64,000 nt of DNA from Dyadobacter sp. CY326 (GCF_021390515.1 NZ_JAJUXI010000004.1:248001-312000); one strand, 5' to 3'. Positions 28,069 to 36,457 are shown, numbered from the stretch's first letter. Numbers and translations are program-made. The notes: generated from the letters alone by a model not told the origin.

Positions 28069-30117
28069 CTACACGGCTGTTTCGAGTCCGCGGTTTTTTA
28101 ACAAATATTTTACATCAGGCTCATGTCCGCGGAATGATTTGTAAAGATCCATCGGCTCCTCAGTTCCACCTTTTTCAAGAATATTGTGTCGAAATGACTG
28201 CGCCGTGTTTGCGTCGAAAATGCTGCCCGCTTCTTTGAAAGCCGCAAAGGCATCACTATCAAGCACTTCGGACCAGATGTAACTATAATAACCCGCCGAA
28301 TAGCCGCCTGCAAAAATGTGCTGGAAATATGTGCTCCGGTAACGCGGGGCAATTTGCTTGATCAGGCCCAGCCGGTTCATTTCATTTTGCTCAAATTCCT
28401 CTGGATCCAAATCTTCGCCAGCTGAAAGCTTATGATAACTTAGATCGAGCATGGAAGCAGCAAGATATTCTACCGTCCCAAATCCCTGGTTGAATTTCGA
28501 AGCATTCTTCATCTTCTGGACGGCTTCATCAGGAATGGTTTCGCCGGTTTGGTAATGCTTCGCGTAAAATTGTAGCACTTCCGGCTCAAATGCCCAATGC
28601 TCCATCACTTGTGATGGCAATTCCACAAAGTCGCGCGGAACGGATGTTCCTGACAATGTTTCGTAAGTTACATTTGAAAGCAAACCATGCATTGCATGAC
28701 CAAATTCGTGGAAAAATGTTTCCACTTCGTCCGCCGTCAGTAAGGCAGGGCCGCCATCGGCTGGCTTGGCATAATTGCAAACGATAGAAACAATGGGTGC
28801 AACGCGTTCGCCATTTTTCATGCCTTGTTTGCGATAGGAGGTCATCCATGCACCGCCTCGTTTTGAAGATCTTGTGAAAAAATCCATGTAAAAAATGCCA
28901 GTCAGCGCGCCGTTCGCTTCATGGACTTCATAGGCAGTTACATCCGGATGATATTTTGGAATGTCTTTGATTTCTGCAAAATTAATTCCATACAGGTTTT
29001 TGACAACCATGAAAATGCCATCCCGGACCTTTTCCAATTGGAAATACGGGCGTAACGACTCGGCGTCGTAATTGTATTTTTGTTTTCTGACCTTATCTGC
29101 ATAGTAAAACCAATCCCAGGCTTCAAGCTCGGCGTTTGGTAATTCTTGCTGCATAAGTTCCTGCATTTGCACCGCTTCGGACTTTGCAACAGGCAATGCG
29201 GCCTTCCATAATGCGTCTAACAGATCATAAACTTGATCAATGGTCTTGGCCATGCATTCTTCCAAAACGTAGGCCGCATGTGAATCATAACCGAGTAATG
29301 CTGCTTTTCGGTCGCGCAAAGTGACAATTTGCGAAACGATTTCTTTGTTATCCAGTTCATCCCCGTGATTGCAGCGGCTGATGTAAGCCTTGTAAATTTG
29401 CTCCCGCAACGAGCGGTCATGCGCATATTGCAGGAATGGCATCACGCTCGGCTGGTGTAATGTGAATTTCCAGCTCCCTTCTTTCCCCGCAGCCTGCGCG
29501 GCGCTAGACTTTATAGATGCAGGCAGGCCGGAAAGGCGTGATTCGTCATCGACGATCAGTTCGTATTTGTTGGTCTCGGCGAGCAAGTTTTGGGCAAATT
29601 GAACCGTCAGAACAGACAGCTGCTTGTTAATGTCACGCATGGTGACCTGATCTGCATCATTTAAATTTGCTCCGCTTCGGACAAAAGCTTTGTAGGTTTT
29701 TTCGAGTAAACGTTTTTGTTCCGCACTCAAATCCAGGCCATGCTGCGCGTCCTGAATGGTTTTAACGCGGCGGAATAAGTCCGGATTGAGATAAATATCG
29801 TCGCTGTGCTGGGAAAGTTTTGGCGCAAGTTCTTTCGAAAGCGCCTCGATTTCAGGGTTTGTATTTGCAGAAGCCAAATTGAAAAAAACGGAACTCACGC
29901 GCGTCAGCAAGTCGCCGCTGCGTTCCAGCACTTCCATTGTGTTGTCAAATGTGGGCGCATCATTGTTTGCGCAAATGTCGGAAATGCTTTTTTGGTGGTC
30001 GGCTATGCCTTTTTCAAAAGCCGGCAAAAAATGTTCAGGTTCCACTTTGTCAAAAGGTGGAACCTGAAAAGGCGTGTTATATGCTGATAAAAATGGATTA
30101 CTGCTTTCCTGGGACAT
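28069..30117 (-). CDS. M3-family oligopeptidase (oligopeptidase A / Dcp type)
   Basis: Cytoplasmic zinc metallopeptidase that degrades short peptides, 682 aa from the ATG at 30117 (MSQESSNPFLS); the longer frame to 30183 adds an unlike leader. The zinc motif HEFGHAMHG lies at about residue 470 in the context VETFFHEFGHAMHGLLSN. The N-terminal half is helical with KVEPEHFLPAF at the start, as in PrlC/Dcp. After the zinc site come PRDFVELPSQVMEHW (containing the third ligand glutamate region) and FAGGYSAGYYSYIWSEVLDSDAF, both strongly conserved. No signal peptide. Single-gene unit ended by the hairpin at 28009-28036. Confidence 0.94.
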   Translation of the reverse strand: MSQESSNPFLSAYNTPFQVPPFDKVEPEHFLPAFEKGIADHQKSISDICANNDAPTFDNTMEVLERSGDLLTRVSSVFFNLASANTNPEIEALSKELAPKLSQHSDDIYLNPDLFRRVKTIQDAQHGLDLSAEQKRLLEKTYKAFVRSGANLNDADQVTMRDINKQLSVLTVQFAQNLLAETNKYELIVDDESRLSGLPASIKSSAAQAAGKEGSWKFTLHQPSVMPFLQYAHDRSLREQIYKAYISRCNHGDELDNKEIVSQIVTLRDRKAALLGYDSHAAYVLEECMAKTIDQVYDLLDALWKAALPVAKSEAVQMQELMQQELPNAELEAWDWFYYADKVRKQKYNYDAESLRPYFQLEKVRDGIFMVVKNLYGINFAEIKDIPKYHPDVTAYEVHEANGALTGIFYMDFFTRSSKRGGAWMTSYRKQGMKNGERVAPIVSIVCNYAKPADGGPALLTADEVETFFHEFGHAMHGLLSNVTYETLSGTSVPRDFVELPSQVMEHWAFEPEVLQFYAKHYQTGETIPDEAVQKMKNASKFNQGFGTVEYLAASMLDLSYHKLSAGEDLDPEEFEQNEMNRLGLIKQIAPRYRSTYFQHIFAGGYSAGYYSYIWSEVLDSDAFAAFKEAGSIFDANTAQSFRHNILEKGGTEEPMDLYKSFRGHEPDVKYLLKNRGLETAV

Positions 30118-30219
30118 AATGTGATGATAAGTTGAGATGTTAAGCGCATCCCGATTTGCATGAGTTAAAGTTTCAGCATGCAATTTATCATTTCGGCCAG
30201 GAGTTGCAAGCGTCCGATG

Positions 30220-30990
30220 TCAGTTCGATGCAATAGCGTTCGCTTCCACATTGTTGCGGAGCATTAGTCCTGAGGAAACGCTGGCGAGGATCAGTTTCAG
30301 GTCGTCAGAAAGGCCGTTTTTAAACCAAACTTTTCCGTTGTTGATAGTAGAAACTGCCCCGATGATCTTCCCTTCGAGCTGAAACTCATAACCGTAAACA
30401 TCGTTCTGGGTCAGAAAACTGGATGATCCTTCCAGCTCGCGAATGCCCGCAATGTCTATTTGCACATGACGGGACCGCACAAAGCCGACTGTGCTGTTCT
30501 TGTTCAAACTGCGACTTGCGCCGTCAACATTGTGAACGATAAAATCCCAGGGCTCATGACTGTTGTCAGGCTTAACCGATCCTGCAAAGTAATTTTTGTA
30601 TTTGAGCGAAACGGAAAAGTAATCTTCGAGCGGGGAAAATTCCGTTTCCTTAAATCGACTCACTAGCGCAACCTCGGCGGTTTTTCCATTGGGCGCAACT
30701 TGTTGGAAACTCAACTTTTCCTTGGCTCCATTGAATTTCACAATGAATGGAACGGAGTAACCGAAGGTCCAGCCGCGCTTCACTTTGCTGGTTCTGAAGT
30801 CGCCAAATGAAATCACCTGGCCAATCTGAGATCCCTGACGGCCCTTAACTGTGTAAATTTCGGTGTCGTTTTTTAGGTCATTATTCACCGCCAGTTCAGC
30901 TGTTCGGCAGGAAAACGCATTGATAGAAATAACGGCTGCAAAAAGCAGGGATTTTGAATAAAGTAGAGTGGATTTGAAATTTTGATTCAT
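30220..30990 (-). CDS. Lipoprotein of unknown function
   Basis: 256 aa. A longish signal ends in INAFSC, a lipobox, followed by RTAELAVNNDLKND. The mature part is rich in beta strands: GQVISFGDFRTSKVKRGWTFGYSVPFIVKFNG, VALVSRFKETEFSPLEDYFSVSLKYKN split by charged turns. The C-terminal end has a weakly hydrophobic helix (LILASVSSGLMLRNN). I do not recognise a named domain. Likely attached to the outer or inner membrane facing the periplasm. It is separated from both neighbours by about 100 bases. Confidence 0.65.
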   Translation of the reverse strand: MNQNFKSTLLYSKSLLFAAVISINAFSCRTAELAVNNDLKNDTEIYTVKGRQGSQIGQVISFGDFRTSKVKRGWTFGYSVPFIVKFNGAKEKLSFQQVAPNGKTAEVALVSRFKETEFSPLEDYFSVSLKYKNYFAGSVKPDNSHEPWDFIVHNVDGASRSLNKNSTVGFVRSRHVQIDIAGIRELEGSSSFLTQNDVYGYEFQLEGKIIGAVSTINNGKVWFKNGLSDDLKLILASVSSGLMLRNNVEANAIASN

Positions 30991-31087
30991 CGCTAATAAA
31001 ATTTTTTTATAAGCCAGAAACCAAGATTACATTAAAAGGTTGCAAATGTGAATAGATCAATTCGTGAACGGTCGGTAATTGCATCGC

Positions 31088-32008
31088 CTATTTTACACCC
31101 TTAACCTTCATTTTTAGGCCATAAACGGCTGTTTCCGCTGTAATAAAAAGGAGATCGTTGTTTTTTCCACCAAAGCAAAGGTTAGCAGTCCAGCCGCTAT
31201 GCACAGGGAAATGTGCGATTTGTTCGCCTTTTTTGTCAAAAACCGTCACACCTTTTCCGGTAAGGTAAAGATTTCCTTCGGAGTCCAGGATCATTCCGTC
31301 TGAGCCTTTGGAGACGAAAAGAGTCCGGTTTGTCAATGTTCCGTCGTCTTGAACTTCGTATTTGTAAGTCTTATCATCCCCAATGTCAGCGATATACAAT
31401 GTTTTACCGTCGGCCGTCCCAATGATGCCGTTTGGCTTTTTGATTTTTTCATCCACGCGCACGAGCTTTTTGTGATCGGGAGTCAGATAATAAACATGCT
31501 CGCCGTCTTGCTGAATTTTTGGGTCACGCTTCCAGTAATCGCGCTTATACATGGGGTCGGTGAGATAAATTCCGCCTTTCGGGTCAATCCAAAGGTCATT
31601 CGGGCCATTCAAAAGTCTGCCCTCGTAATCTTTAACCAAAACCGTAGGCTTGCCGTTTTTATCAAAAGACCAAACCTGATTGTCCTCATCCGAACACGCC
31701 ACGAGATTGCCTTTTTTATCAAAATACATTCCATTCGCACGCCCGGGATTGTCAGAAAACACACTGAATTTACCGGTTTTGGCGTCCCAGCGCATGATTT
31801 TGTTATTGGGTTGGTCAGTGAAAAACACATTGCCGTTCTCATCGGCAACCGGACCTTCGGTAAATTTGTAGCCATCGCCGAGTTTTTCAACCTCCGCGCC
31901 GGGTGCAACTATTGATTTTGAATCCATGATTTGTGCTGAAAGTAAGGCCGGGAAGAGGAGTGCCGCTAGCCCGGACAAAATAGAATTGATAACTACTGGC
32001 TTTTTCAT
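31088..32008 (-). CDS. SMP-30/gluconolactonase/LRE-family protein
   Basis: 306 aa from the ATG at 32008, with signal peptide ending FPALLSAQ, so periplasmic or secreted. Six-bladed propeller of the SMP-30/gluconolactonase type: GYKFTEGPVADENGNVFFTDQPNNKIMRWD contains the metal-binding glutamate (EGP), followed by GRANGMYFDKKGNLVACSDEDNQV, LLNGPNDLWIDPKGGIYLTDP with the metal-binding asparagine, and KPNGIIGTADGKTLYIADIGDD with the catalytic aspartate. It likely hydrolyses a sugar lactone such as gluconolactone. The AraC/SDR genes upstream are close, but I see no clear functional link. Confidence 0.88.
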   Translation of the reverse strand: MKKPVVINSILSGLAALLFPALLSAQIMDSKSIVAPGAEVEKLGDGYKFTEGPVADENGNVFFTDQPNNKIMRWDAKTGKFSVFSDNPGRANGMYFDKKGNLVACSDEDNQVWSFDKNGKPTVLVKDYEGRLLNGPNDLWIDPKGGIYLTDPMYKRDYWKRDPKIQQDGEHVYYLTPDHKKLVRVDEKIKKPNGIIGTADGKTLYIADIGDDKTYKYEVQDDGTLTNRTLFVSKGSDGMILDSEGNLYLTGKGVTVFDKKGEQIAHFPVHSGWTANLCFGGKNNDLLFITAETAVYGLKMKVKGVK

Positions 32009-32074
32009 ATCAAAACAATGCCGGGTGAAGTTGTTCCCGGTTGCTTTAAAAGTCGGCAAGTGCAGATTCCTTAC

Positions 32075-32884
32075 TTATGCAACCCGCGAAGGCGCGATGC
32101 CATATGCCTTTTTGAAAGCGAAAGAAAAGTGTGAAAGATCTTCGAAACCTGTTTCCAGATACACTTCCGAGGGCGCTTTGCCTTTTTCTTTGATCAGATA
32201 ATGCGCAGCTTCGAGCCGTTTTTGCATCAGCCAGCGACTTGGAGACATGTGGAAAATCTTTTCAAAGTCACGCTTGAATGTTGCCAGACTGCGACCGGTT
32301 AGATAAGCAAATCGTTTCAACTGCACATTGAAATGGAAATTTTGAATCATAAAGCCTTCGAGGTCAATTTTGCCCGGTTCGCTAAAATCGAAAAGGATGT
32401 CCTTGGTTTCAGGGTTCGTTTGCAGGAGAATCAAAATGGCTTCCTTCAATTTGAGCGCCATCAATTGCTGGCTCGTCGGCGGCTGAAATTCGCGGTAAGG
32501 CATTAACGAATCTATGTAGCTGGTCATCAACTTATTCGTTTTCAATGCTATAAACGCTTTTTCAGACGAATGCGGAGCGGCTTCGTAATGGAATTCCATA
32601 CTGAAATTACGTAGTGTCTGCTGGTCCAAATAAATGGATATTGCTTTAAAATCGCCATTAGCGGGAGGCTGCTTGTTGAATTTTACGAGTTTATTCCGCT
32701 TTGTAAGCCTGAAATCGCCTTCTTTGAAAATGTACTCTTGAAGACCGTCATTCACGATAAGCGTGCCTGCGATTTGATAACTGAAAACGTGCTCGGGCAC
32801 AAACTGCTCTCCTTCCCGGCTTCTCGAGTGGTAACAAGAATACGTAATTTGTGATAAGGTGGGTTCGATGACCGGTTGGCTCAT
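32075..32884 (-). CDS. AraC-family transcriptional regulator
   Basis: 269 aa from the ATG at 32884 (MSQPVIEPT). The first possible ATG at 32911 lies inside a 13-bp hairpin and is less likely. The N-terminal part is a cupin-like sensing domain (EHVFSYQIAGTLIVNDG, YIFKEGDFRLTKRN). The C-terminal AraC DNA-binding domain has two helix-turn-helix units: RSLATFKRDFEKIFHMSPSRWLMQKRL and PSEVYLETGFEDLSHFSFAFKKAYG. It is encoded just downstream of an SDR oxidoreductase on the same strand, an arrangement often seen when the regulator controls the dehydrogenase. The effector is unknown. Confidence 0.9.
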   Translation of the reverse strand: MSQPVIEPTLSQITYSCYHSRSREGEQFVPEHVFSYQIAGTLIVNDGLQEYIFKEGDFRLTKRNKLVKFNKQPPANGDFKAISIYLDQQTLRNFSMEFHYEAAPHSSEKAFIALKTNKLMTSYIDSLMPYREFQPPTSQQLMALKLKEAILILLQTNPETKDILFDFSEPGKIDLEGFMIQNFHFNVQLKRFAYLTGRSLATFKRDFEKIFHMSPSRWLMQKRLEAAHYLIKEKGKAPSEVYLETGFEDLSHFSFAFKKAYGIAPSRVA

Positions 32885-32903
32885 TGGAATGGGCATTTGG
32901 GTG

Positions 32904-32940
32904 AACAGCATTGCAGGTGAAAAACGTCTGCAATGCTGTT
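32904..32940 (-). terminator. Hairpin between SDR and AraC genes
   Basis: AACAGCATTGCAG (32904-32916) pairs perfectly with CTGCAATGCTGTT (32928-32940) around an 11-base loop. It follows the SDR stop by about 45 bases. There is no T-run after it, so it may attenuate rather than end transcription. Confidence 0.55.
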
Positions 32941-32986
32941 GAAGTTAGTTGTTTTTACCTAAAAGTTGATGGCAGTTTAAAGGAAA

Positions 32987-33874
32987 TTATACGCCTTTCA
33001 GGTTCAAATATGCTTTGCCAGCAGTCGATTCGAAGAAATTTTCGGCGTCGTTGTGGTCCGTAGAAATACTGACAGGCATCCATTTTTCCAGTTCAGCCTG
33101 TCTGGATGCGCTTGCTCTTTGTAAAATGCCAACAGCTTCGCTGCCGAGGATTAAATGCAAAGGCGGTTCGGGATGCTCAACGAGCTCCACCATCACTTTT
33201 GCAGCCTTATCCGGATCACCAATTGGGACGTAAGCATCGCTGGTAAAAAACTTTTTGACGCCGCCAATTGTAGTTTCATAGCCTTCTATTTCAGGCGCAA
33301 AGCTCATAGAAGAACCCGCCCAGTCTGTACGGAATCCGCCCGGTTCAACACATGTAACTTTGATTCCAAGCGGCGCTATTTCTTTGGAAAGCGACTCGGT
33401 AAAGCCGCCCAGTCCAAATTTCGCAGCCTGATACATGGTCAATCCAGCACCGCCAACACGGCCACCAATCGAGCTGATTTGCAGAATGTGTCCCGAGCGT
33501 TGTTTGCGCATATGCGGCAAAACTGCGCGTGTGATTTCAATTGGTGCGTACAAGTTGGTTTCCAACTGGCTGCGAACTTGCTCGTCAGTAAACGCCTCTG
33601 CAGCGCCGGTTATGCCGAAGCCAGCATTATTAACCAGCACATCAATTCTCCCAAAACGCCGAATCGCATTGTCAACCGCAGCATAAATCTGTTCCTTATT
33701 GGTTACATCAAGTTGAATTGGATAAACCTGATCCGGAAATTGCGCAACGAACTGATCTAACTGCCGCGTATTCCGTGCGGTAGCAGCAACTTTATCACCA
33801 TTTTTCAACACTGCCTCTGTAAGGCTACGTCCCAATCCGCGGGAACTGCCTGTAATAAACCAAACTTTTGTCAT
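32987..33874 (-). CDS. Short-chain dehydrogenase/reductase (classical SDR)
   Basis: 295 aa from the ATG at 33874 (MTKVWFITG). The cofactor motif TGSSRGLG is at residues 8-15, followed by VLVNNAGFGITG (NNAG), the catalytic serine region ILQISSIGGRVG, and the catalytic YxxxK in MYQAAKFGLGGF. The AATARNTRQLD stretch after the first strand (arginine at its end) favours NADP. It is of the common oxidoreductase group linked to AraC regulators. Substrate unknown. No signal peptide. Confidence 0.9.
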   Translation of the reverse strand: MTKVWFITGSSRGLGRSLTEAVLKNGDKVAATARNTRQLDQFVAQFPDQVYPIQLDVTNKEQIYAAVDNAIRRFGRIDVLVNNAGFGITGAAEAFTDEQVRSQLETNLYAPIEITRAVLPHMRKQRSGHILQISSIGGRVGGAGLTMYQAAKFGLGGFTESLSKEIAPLGIKVTCVEPGGFRTDWAGSSMSFAPEIEGYETTIGGVKKFFTSDAYVPIGDPDKAAKVMVELVEHPEPPLHLILGSEAVGILQRASASRQAELEKWMPVSISTDHNDAENFFESTAGKAYLNLKGV

Positions 33875-34053
33875 AGCATTTTTTTGTTTTTTGTATGACA
33901 AAGGTCGGCAGGAAGGGAGGGTGAGGCTTTGTTTAAAAGCTCAAAGTTGGTTTGTTGTGGAGCTCAGGGATCGGAAGTCAGGATAGTAAAAAAGGGGCAG
34001 ATCGGCCTTGCGGATAAAGCCGTGTTTAAGTCCAAGTAATGAGTTGCATCCCT

Positions 34054-34434
34054 CTAAGCAGCCTGGTTGGTGTTCGCGGTGATTACATAGCCACGCTCAA
34101 TTTGCTGGCCAAGGAATTCTTCGTCTTTTATTGTTGCCGCACCATGTTGTACGTTCAAATTTTGAATAAAATCGGGCATTTCCAGATTCGCTTGATCCAG
34201 CACCACAATCCTTGAAATTTGAACAATTTCATCAGCGGATAAAGAATTTTGAATCTTTTCAGAAAGATATTTCCGGGAGTTCGGATAATCCAGGCAAGCC
34301 CATTTAGAATATACCACAATGTCCCATCTACCAAAGGATTCTTCTCTAAGGAAGAGTGCAAATAATTCATAATCACCCTTTTCGGCTGCACTTTCTTGTT
34401 CGATCTTTATTAATTTATCAATGATTTCTTTCAT
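34054..34434 (-). CDS. Uncharacterised partner protein of a HEPN module
   Basis: 126 aa from the ATG at 34434, which overlaps the HEPN stop as ATGA, so the two are translationally coupled. The sequence begins MKEIIDKLIKIEQESAAEKG and has LFALFLREESFGRWDIVVYSKWA, then YLSEKIQNSLSADEIVQISRIVVLD and the ending IERGYVITAN. I recall similar proteins in other bacteria, with the FALFLRE..xxWDxVVS and SRIVxLD blocks, next to HEPN genes. The usual nucleotidyltransferase GSxxxG motif is absent, so I do not call it an MNT antitoxin. It most likely forms a pair with the HEPN protein; the biochemical role is unknown. Confidence 0.72.
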   Translation of the reverse strand: MKEIIDKLIKIEQESAAEKGDYELFALFLREESFGRWDIVVYSKWACLDYPNSRKYLSEKIQNSLSADEIVQISRIVVLDQANLEMPDFIQNLNVQHGAATIKDEEFLGQQIERGYVITANTNQAA

Positions 34435-34826
34435 AAGTTCAGAAGAATAATGCTGGTGCATGTAAACATTTCATTTGCCTTCGCTTCGCTCACTAATCCG
34501 GTAACATTGTAACGCGATTCCGGAGTCCAGTTACTAACAAGTGACCATTCATCGAAATAACGGATTTTAAGCTCTGATTCAAAACCAGTTAAAGATAAGA
34601 GTAATTCCAGATCGTGTGTTCTAAGGCTTCTTAGCTTTTCGAATTCTTTGGATGAAGAGGGAAATCCAGCCCAATTTAAGGTTTTGCAAATTTTATGTTT
34701 TAAAGCAATTTCAATCGAGTAGCCGCATAGATAAAAAGAACTGTCAAAGCGCCTGGCAAGCAATAATGTCTCCGCGTCGGCCAGTCGCTCAAAGGCAATG
34801 TTTCTCAGATCATCGGCAGAAATCAT
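34431..34826 (-). CDS. HEPN-domain protein
   Basis: 131 aa, helical. It has the HEPN features AFERLADAETLLLARRFDSSFYLCGYSIEIALKHKI and the catalytic RNase motif RX4-6H as R66-SLRT-H71 within RSLRTHDLELLL. Proteins of this kind are usually toxins or RNases of toxin-antitoxin or defence modules, paired with an MNT protein. Here the partner is the gene at 34054-34434, which overlaps by four bases. A -7-like box, TATTTTTG on the minus strand (34863-34870), lies just upstream of the start without a clear -33. Activity as an RNase is inferred from the motif. Confidence 0.78.
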   Translation of the reverse strand: MISADDLRNIAFERLADAETLLLARRFDSSFYLCGYSIEIALKHKICKTLNWAGFPSSSKEFEKLRSLRTHDLELLLSLTGFESELKIRYFDEWSLVSNWTPESRYNVTGLVSEAKANEMFTCTSIILLNL

Positions 34827-34967
34827 GCATAGTGTGTTTAATTGAAAGAATTACATTGTTTCCAAAAATAGGTTTTGCTTCGAAACATTTGTTGAATCCC
34901 CTTGGCTCATTTATTCTCCGGCTAGCGTCAATTTTCGAATGGTTTATTACTTTCTTGGAGTAAATGT

Positions 34968-35195
34968 TTACCAAATTTCCAATTGCGAATTTTTTGTCAA
35001 CTCGCCCACAGGTTCTATGATTATCCTGTCATTCTCCAAGCGAACCTGAATTCGTTCTCCTGACCCAAATCCCATATTTTCAAGCCACTTCCCACACAAC
35101 CGTATTTCCGGGACGAACTTAGAATTCCATCTGGAAGATCTTTGAAATTTTGAATAGATTTTTAGCTGGCGGGATTTGTGCTTGAAAGATTGCAT
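34968..35195 (-). CDS. SymE-like toxin-family protein (SpoVT/AbrB fold)
   Basis: 75 aa. The block VPEIRLCGKWLENMGFGSGERIQV followed by DRIIIEP (shown split) matches the SymE toxin family core, in which the VPxIRLxGxWLxxxGF motif leads into a swapped-hairpin AbrB-like beta fold. The N-terminus is basic (KHKSRQLKIYSKFQRSSRW). E. coli SymE is an SOS-induced RNA-cleaving toxin held off by an antisense RNA; whether this homolog is toxic is unknown. It is divergent from an XRE regulator gene, with an 85-base shared upstream region that holds inverted repeats. Confidence 0.82.
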   Translation of the reverse strand: MQSFKHKSRQLKIYSKFQRSSRWNSKFVPEIRLCGKWLENMGFGSGERIQVRLENDRIIIEPVGELTKNSQLEIW

Positions 35196-35214
35196 TGAAA
35201 TAGTAGTTCGTTTT

Positions 35215-35253
35215 TCGATAGATATATATTGATTTTCTGTATAAAACTATCGA
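35215..35253. promoter_or_regulatory. Candidate operator between symE-like and XRE genes
   Basis: TCGATAG (35215-35221) and CTATCGA (35247-35253) form an inverted repeat across 25 bases in the short divergent region. A minus-strand -7-like box, TAATTTTG (35262-35269), lies beside it. The small XRE protein is the likely binder; this is inference from position only. Confidence 0.4.
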
Positions 35254-35340
35254 TATTCTATCAAAATTACAAAGCTGATTATGGGAATTCTATACAGATC
35301 ATTGTCTATTCTAAATTTATGTCCTGAAAAGCAGGATTGT

Positions 35341-35556
35341 ATGACAGAACTTGGTCTATATCTAGGAAGAAAATCTATTAATAAGGCGGAGATTTCTCGT
35401 AAAACCGGGATTAGTGCTTCTAGACTTAGCGAACTAACTTTGAAAGAGGGCTCCCATTTAAGAGCAAGGGAACTCTATTTGATTGCGCTTGCAATGGATG
35501 TCGATCCGTGTGATTTGCTAAGAGCAATTTTTAAAGGCATTGAGTTGCCTTACTAA
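35341..35556 (+). CDS. Small XRE-family HTH regulator paired with SymE-like gene
   Basis: 71 aa from the ATG at 35341 (MTELGLYLGRKSINKAEIS); the frame is open to 35281 but the added residues do not look like family sequence. The helix-turn-helix spans NKAEISRKTGISASRLSELT, and LRARELYLIALAMDVDPCDLL follows. Near-identical small XRE proteins with this ending commonly lie beside SymE-like genes in Bacteroidota. I expect it to repress itself and the divergent symE-like gene. The following remnant gene overlaps its 3' end. Confidence 0.8.
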   Translation: MTELGLYLGRKSINKAEISRKTGISASRLSELTLKEGSHLRARELYLIALAMDVDPCDLLRAIFKGIELPY

Positions 35557-35749
35557 TAAACAAAAACTGATTGAAACGAGAATCATCCAACTACTAAGCG
35601 CAAAAGGTTGGGTCAATTTGATCTTGTTCGGTCTTATGAGAAGGACAGGCAATCTATTGAAAGGATTGAGAACGGAAAGATTTCGCCTTCGCTTTCCACT
35701 ATATATACGAATTCCAATTGAACTGTCCGTGTCATCCCGCGAATCATAG
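35540..35749 (+). pseudogene. Frameshifted XRE-family regulator remnant
   Basis: Two frames each hold part of one XRE protein. In the first frame KQKLIETRIIQLLSAKGW is the usual start. After the tryptophan codon (about 35620) the family sequence moves to another frame as GQFDLVRSYEKDRQSIERIENGKI, then SPSLSTIY, which is the recognition helix region. Past about 35700 the first frame again reads IELSVSSRES and stops at 35749. A one-base change and a later compensating change would explain this. Any product would lack a proper HTH, so I call it a decayed gene. Confidence 0.7.
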
Positions 35750-35767
35750 AGGTAAAAAGCGCAGAAA

Positions 35768-36067
35768 CTAGTGCACGGAAAGTTCTAGTTTCTTACCAAG
35801 TCCAATTTCTAAAATTCTGTAAAGTGTAGAAAGTTGGATGTCTGCATGACCATTTTCAATTCTGGAAATAAAGCTTTTTTTTGCCCCGATTTTATCGGCA
35901 AGCTGCTCTTGCGTTAACTTCGCCAGTCTTCTTTCTTCTTTAATAAGTTCACCGATCAAAAAAGCTTTCGCCTTCAGCTCAAATTCCACTCGTTCTTTTG
36001 TTCCAGGCGCTCCGTGGTAGCGGGTGAAATGTTCTTCCGCGGAAGTTATATCCAAATGCTCTTTCAT
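35768..36067 (-). CDS. higA: XRE-family antitoxin HigA type
   Basis: 99 aa antitoxin and autoregulator. The C-terminal half is a clear helix-turn-helix: KLTQEQLADKIGAKKSFISRIENG followed by LSTLYRILEIGLGKKLELSV. The N-terminal part (HLDITSAEEHFTRYHGAPG) is the toxin-binding type seen in these modules. The ATG overlaps the toxin stop by four bases (36064-36067), toxin gene first, as in higBA operons. It likely neutralises the upstream-encoded RelE/Gp49-like toxin and represses the operon. Confidence 0.87.
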   Translation of the reverse strand: MKEHLDITSAEEHFTRYHGAPGTKERVEFELKAKAFLIGELIKEERRLAKLTQEQLADKIGAKKSFISRIENGHADIQLSTLYRILEIGLGKKLELSVH

Positions 36068-36408
36068 GTCGATTTTCGTTCAAAATATTCTTTCATTAAC
36101 TTGACGGCAAGCTGTATTTCGTCGGGAGGTGTTTTTTGACTTTTCTTTTGAAAGCCGTTAAACAGGACAACGATTCTCCCTTTATCAAAGCAACAGAAGA
36201 CACGAAAAATGTTGCTACCCGCTTCAATCCGCAGTTCATACAATCCTTTCTGACCTTCAATATGTTTCAAAAATTTTTCTGGAATCCTATCAAAATGCAT
36301 TATGAGATAGATTATGTGGTCGATCTTATCTCTCACCTTAGGGTTTTGCTGCTTATAGAAATCGTCAAAATAGTTCTTATAAAATACGAGTTCGCGTATT
36401 TGCTCCAT
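36064..36408 (-). CDS. higB: RelE/HigB (Gp49-like) toxin
   Basis: 114 aa of the phage-derived Gp49-like/HigB group in the RelE superfamily; such proteins cleave mRNA on the ribosome. Typical parts are VFYKNYFDDFYKQQNPKVRDKI, FLKHIEGQKGLYELRIEAGSNIFRVFC with the conserved arginines, and VVLFNGFQKKSQKTPPDEIQLA. The gene is directly followed by the XRE antitoxin with a four-base overlap. The module appears intact. Confidence 0.87.
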   Translation of the reverse strand: MEQIRELVFYKNYFDDFYKQQNPKVRDKIDHIIYLIMHFDRIPEKFLKHIEGQKGLYELRIEAGSNIFRVFCCFDKGRIVVLFNGFQKKSQKTPPDEIQLAVKLMKEYFERKST

Positions 36409-36417
36409 TAAATAGTG

Positions 36418-36446
36418 TGTTATGTAAAGTTAACTTAAAATGTAAC
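36418..36446 (-). promoter_or_regulatory. Candidate operator/promoter of the higBA module
   Basis: The perfect palindrome AAGTTAACTT (36427-36436) sits 19 bases upstream of the toxin ATG and is flanked by the partly inverted GTTATGTA and AATGTAAC. It is a good candidate for HigA binding; no experiment is implied. Confidence 0.4.
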
Positions 36447-36457
36447 ATTTGGCAAAT

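Noticed and set aside
31349-31915. 188-codon plus-strand ORF inside the SMP-30 gene
   Set aside because: Shadow frame; the minus-strand gene has all expected metal-site motifs.
33155-33760. 201-codon plus-strand ORF inside the SDR gene
   Set aside because: Shadow frame; composition is not protein-like and the SDR reading frame is intact.
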